Shown piece after piece: positions 7,176 to 7,176 of a stretch of DNA of 7,176 bases. Position numbers and translations under genes: made by a program. How positions within the stretch are numbered: the stretch's first letter is position 1; each line of letters begins with the position of its first letter. The notes beneath the pieces were generated by a model. The model worked only from the letters and a program-made list of their open reading frames with translations, was not told the origin of the DNA and did no database searches. The DNA comes from JANXLS01 sp038227045 (lineage in GTDB: Bacteria > Planctomycetota > SZUA-567 > H5-PLA8). The DNA lies in the NCBI GenBank assembly GCA_038227045.1, contig JBBRQD010000197.1, positions 1 through 7,176 on the forward strand, in the 5' to 3' direction.

Positions 7176-7176
7176 C

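Noticed and set aside
1..7176. CRISPR array, tRNA, rRNA or riboswitch
   Set aside because: I saw no regularly spaced repeats, tRNA-like cloverleaf or rRNA signature. The DNA is almost entirely coding.

Overview
The window holds the 3' part of a BREX phage-defence operon, all on the minus strand and read from high to low coordinates: pglX (adenine-specific DNA methyltransferase, N-terminal part missing), then pglZ (alkaline-phosphatase-superfamily protein, complete), then brxL (Lon-like AAA+ protein, only the first half). This is the gene order of the distal end of type I BREX loci (brxA-brxB-brxC-pglX-pglZ-brxL). The sequence is GC-rich overall with an AT-richer interval inside pglX. It does not identify the host beyond a bacterium; I cannot name a phylum with confidence.

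Region by region. 1-138: the left end of an IS21-family insertion sequence. It has two diverged copies of a terminal repeat, a short leader with two small hairpins, and the first 12 codons of the istA transposase gene running off the window. 120-1124: brxL, cut inside its AAA+ domain by that element. The stop codon at 122-120 and the last few residues are supplied by the IS end. 1147-3654: pglZ, intact, with the active-site motifs of the PglZ family. 3651-6911: the C-terminal 1086 codons of pglX, with NPPY and the family-specific C-terminal motifs, translationally coupled to pglZ through an ATGA overlap. 6912-7176: the pglX frame runs on for some codons but meets a stop at 7121-7119. No minus-strand frame is open to the window end, while a plus-strand frame is open throughout with protein-like content, so two unrelated fragments may be joined here.

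How the genes work together: in BREX, PglX methylates the host at a specific site and PglZ is an essential partner of it. BrxL is a DNA-binding AAA+ machine that acts in the exclusion or effector stage. With brxL broken by an IS and pglX lacking its SAM-binding motif I in this window, the locus as seen is probably a decayed or disarmed BREX system. I do not see a previously undescribed system. The points worth a second look are the exact IS junction, the compositional patchwork in pglX, and the strand switch at the right edge.
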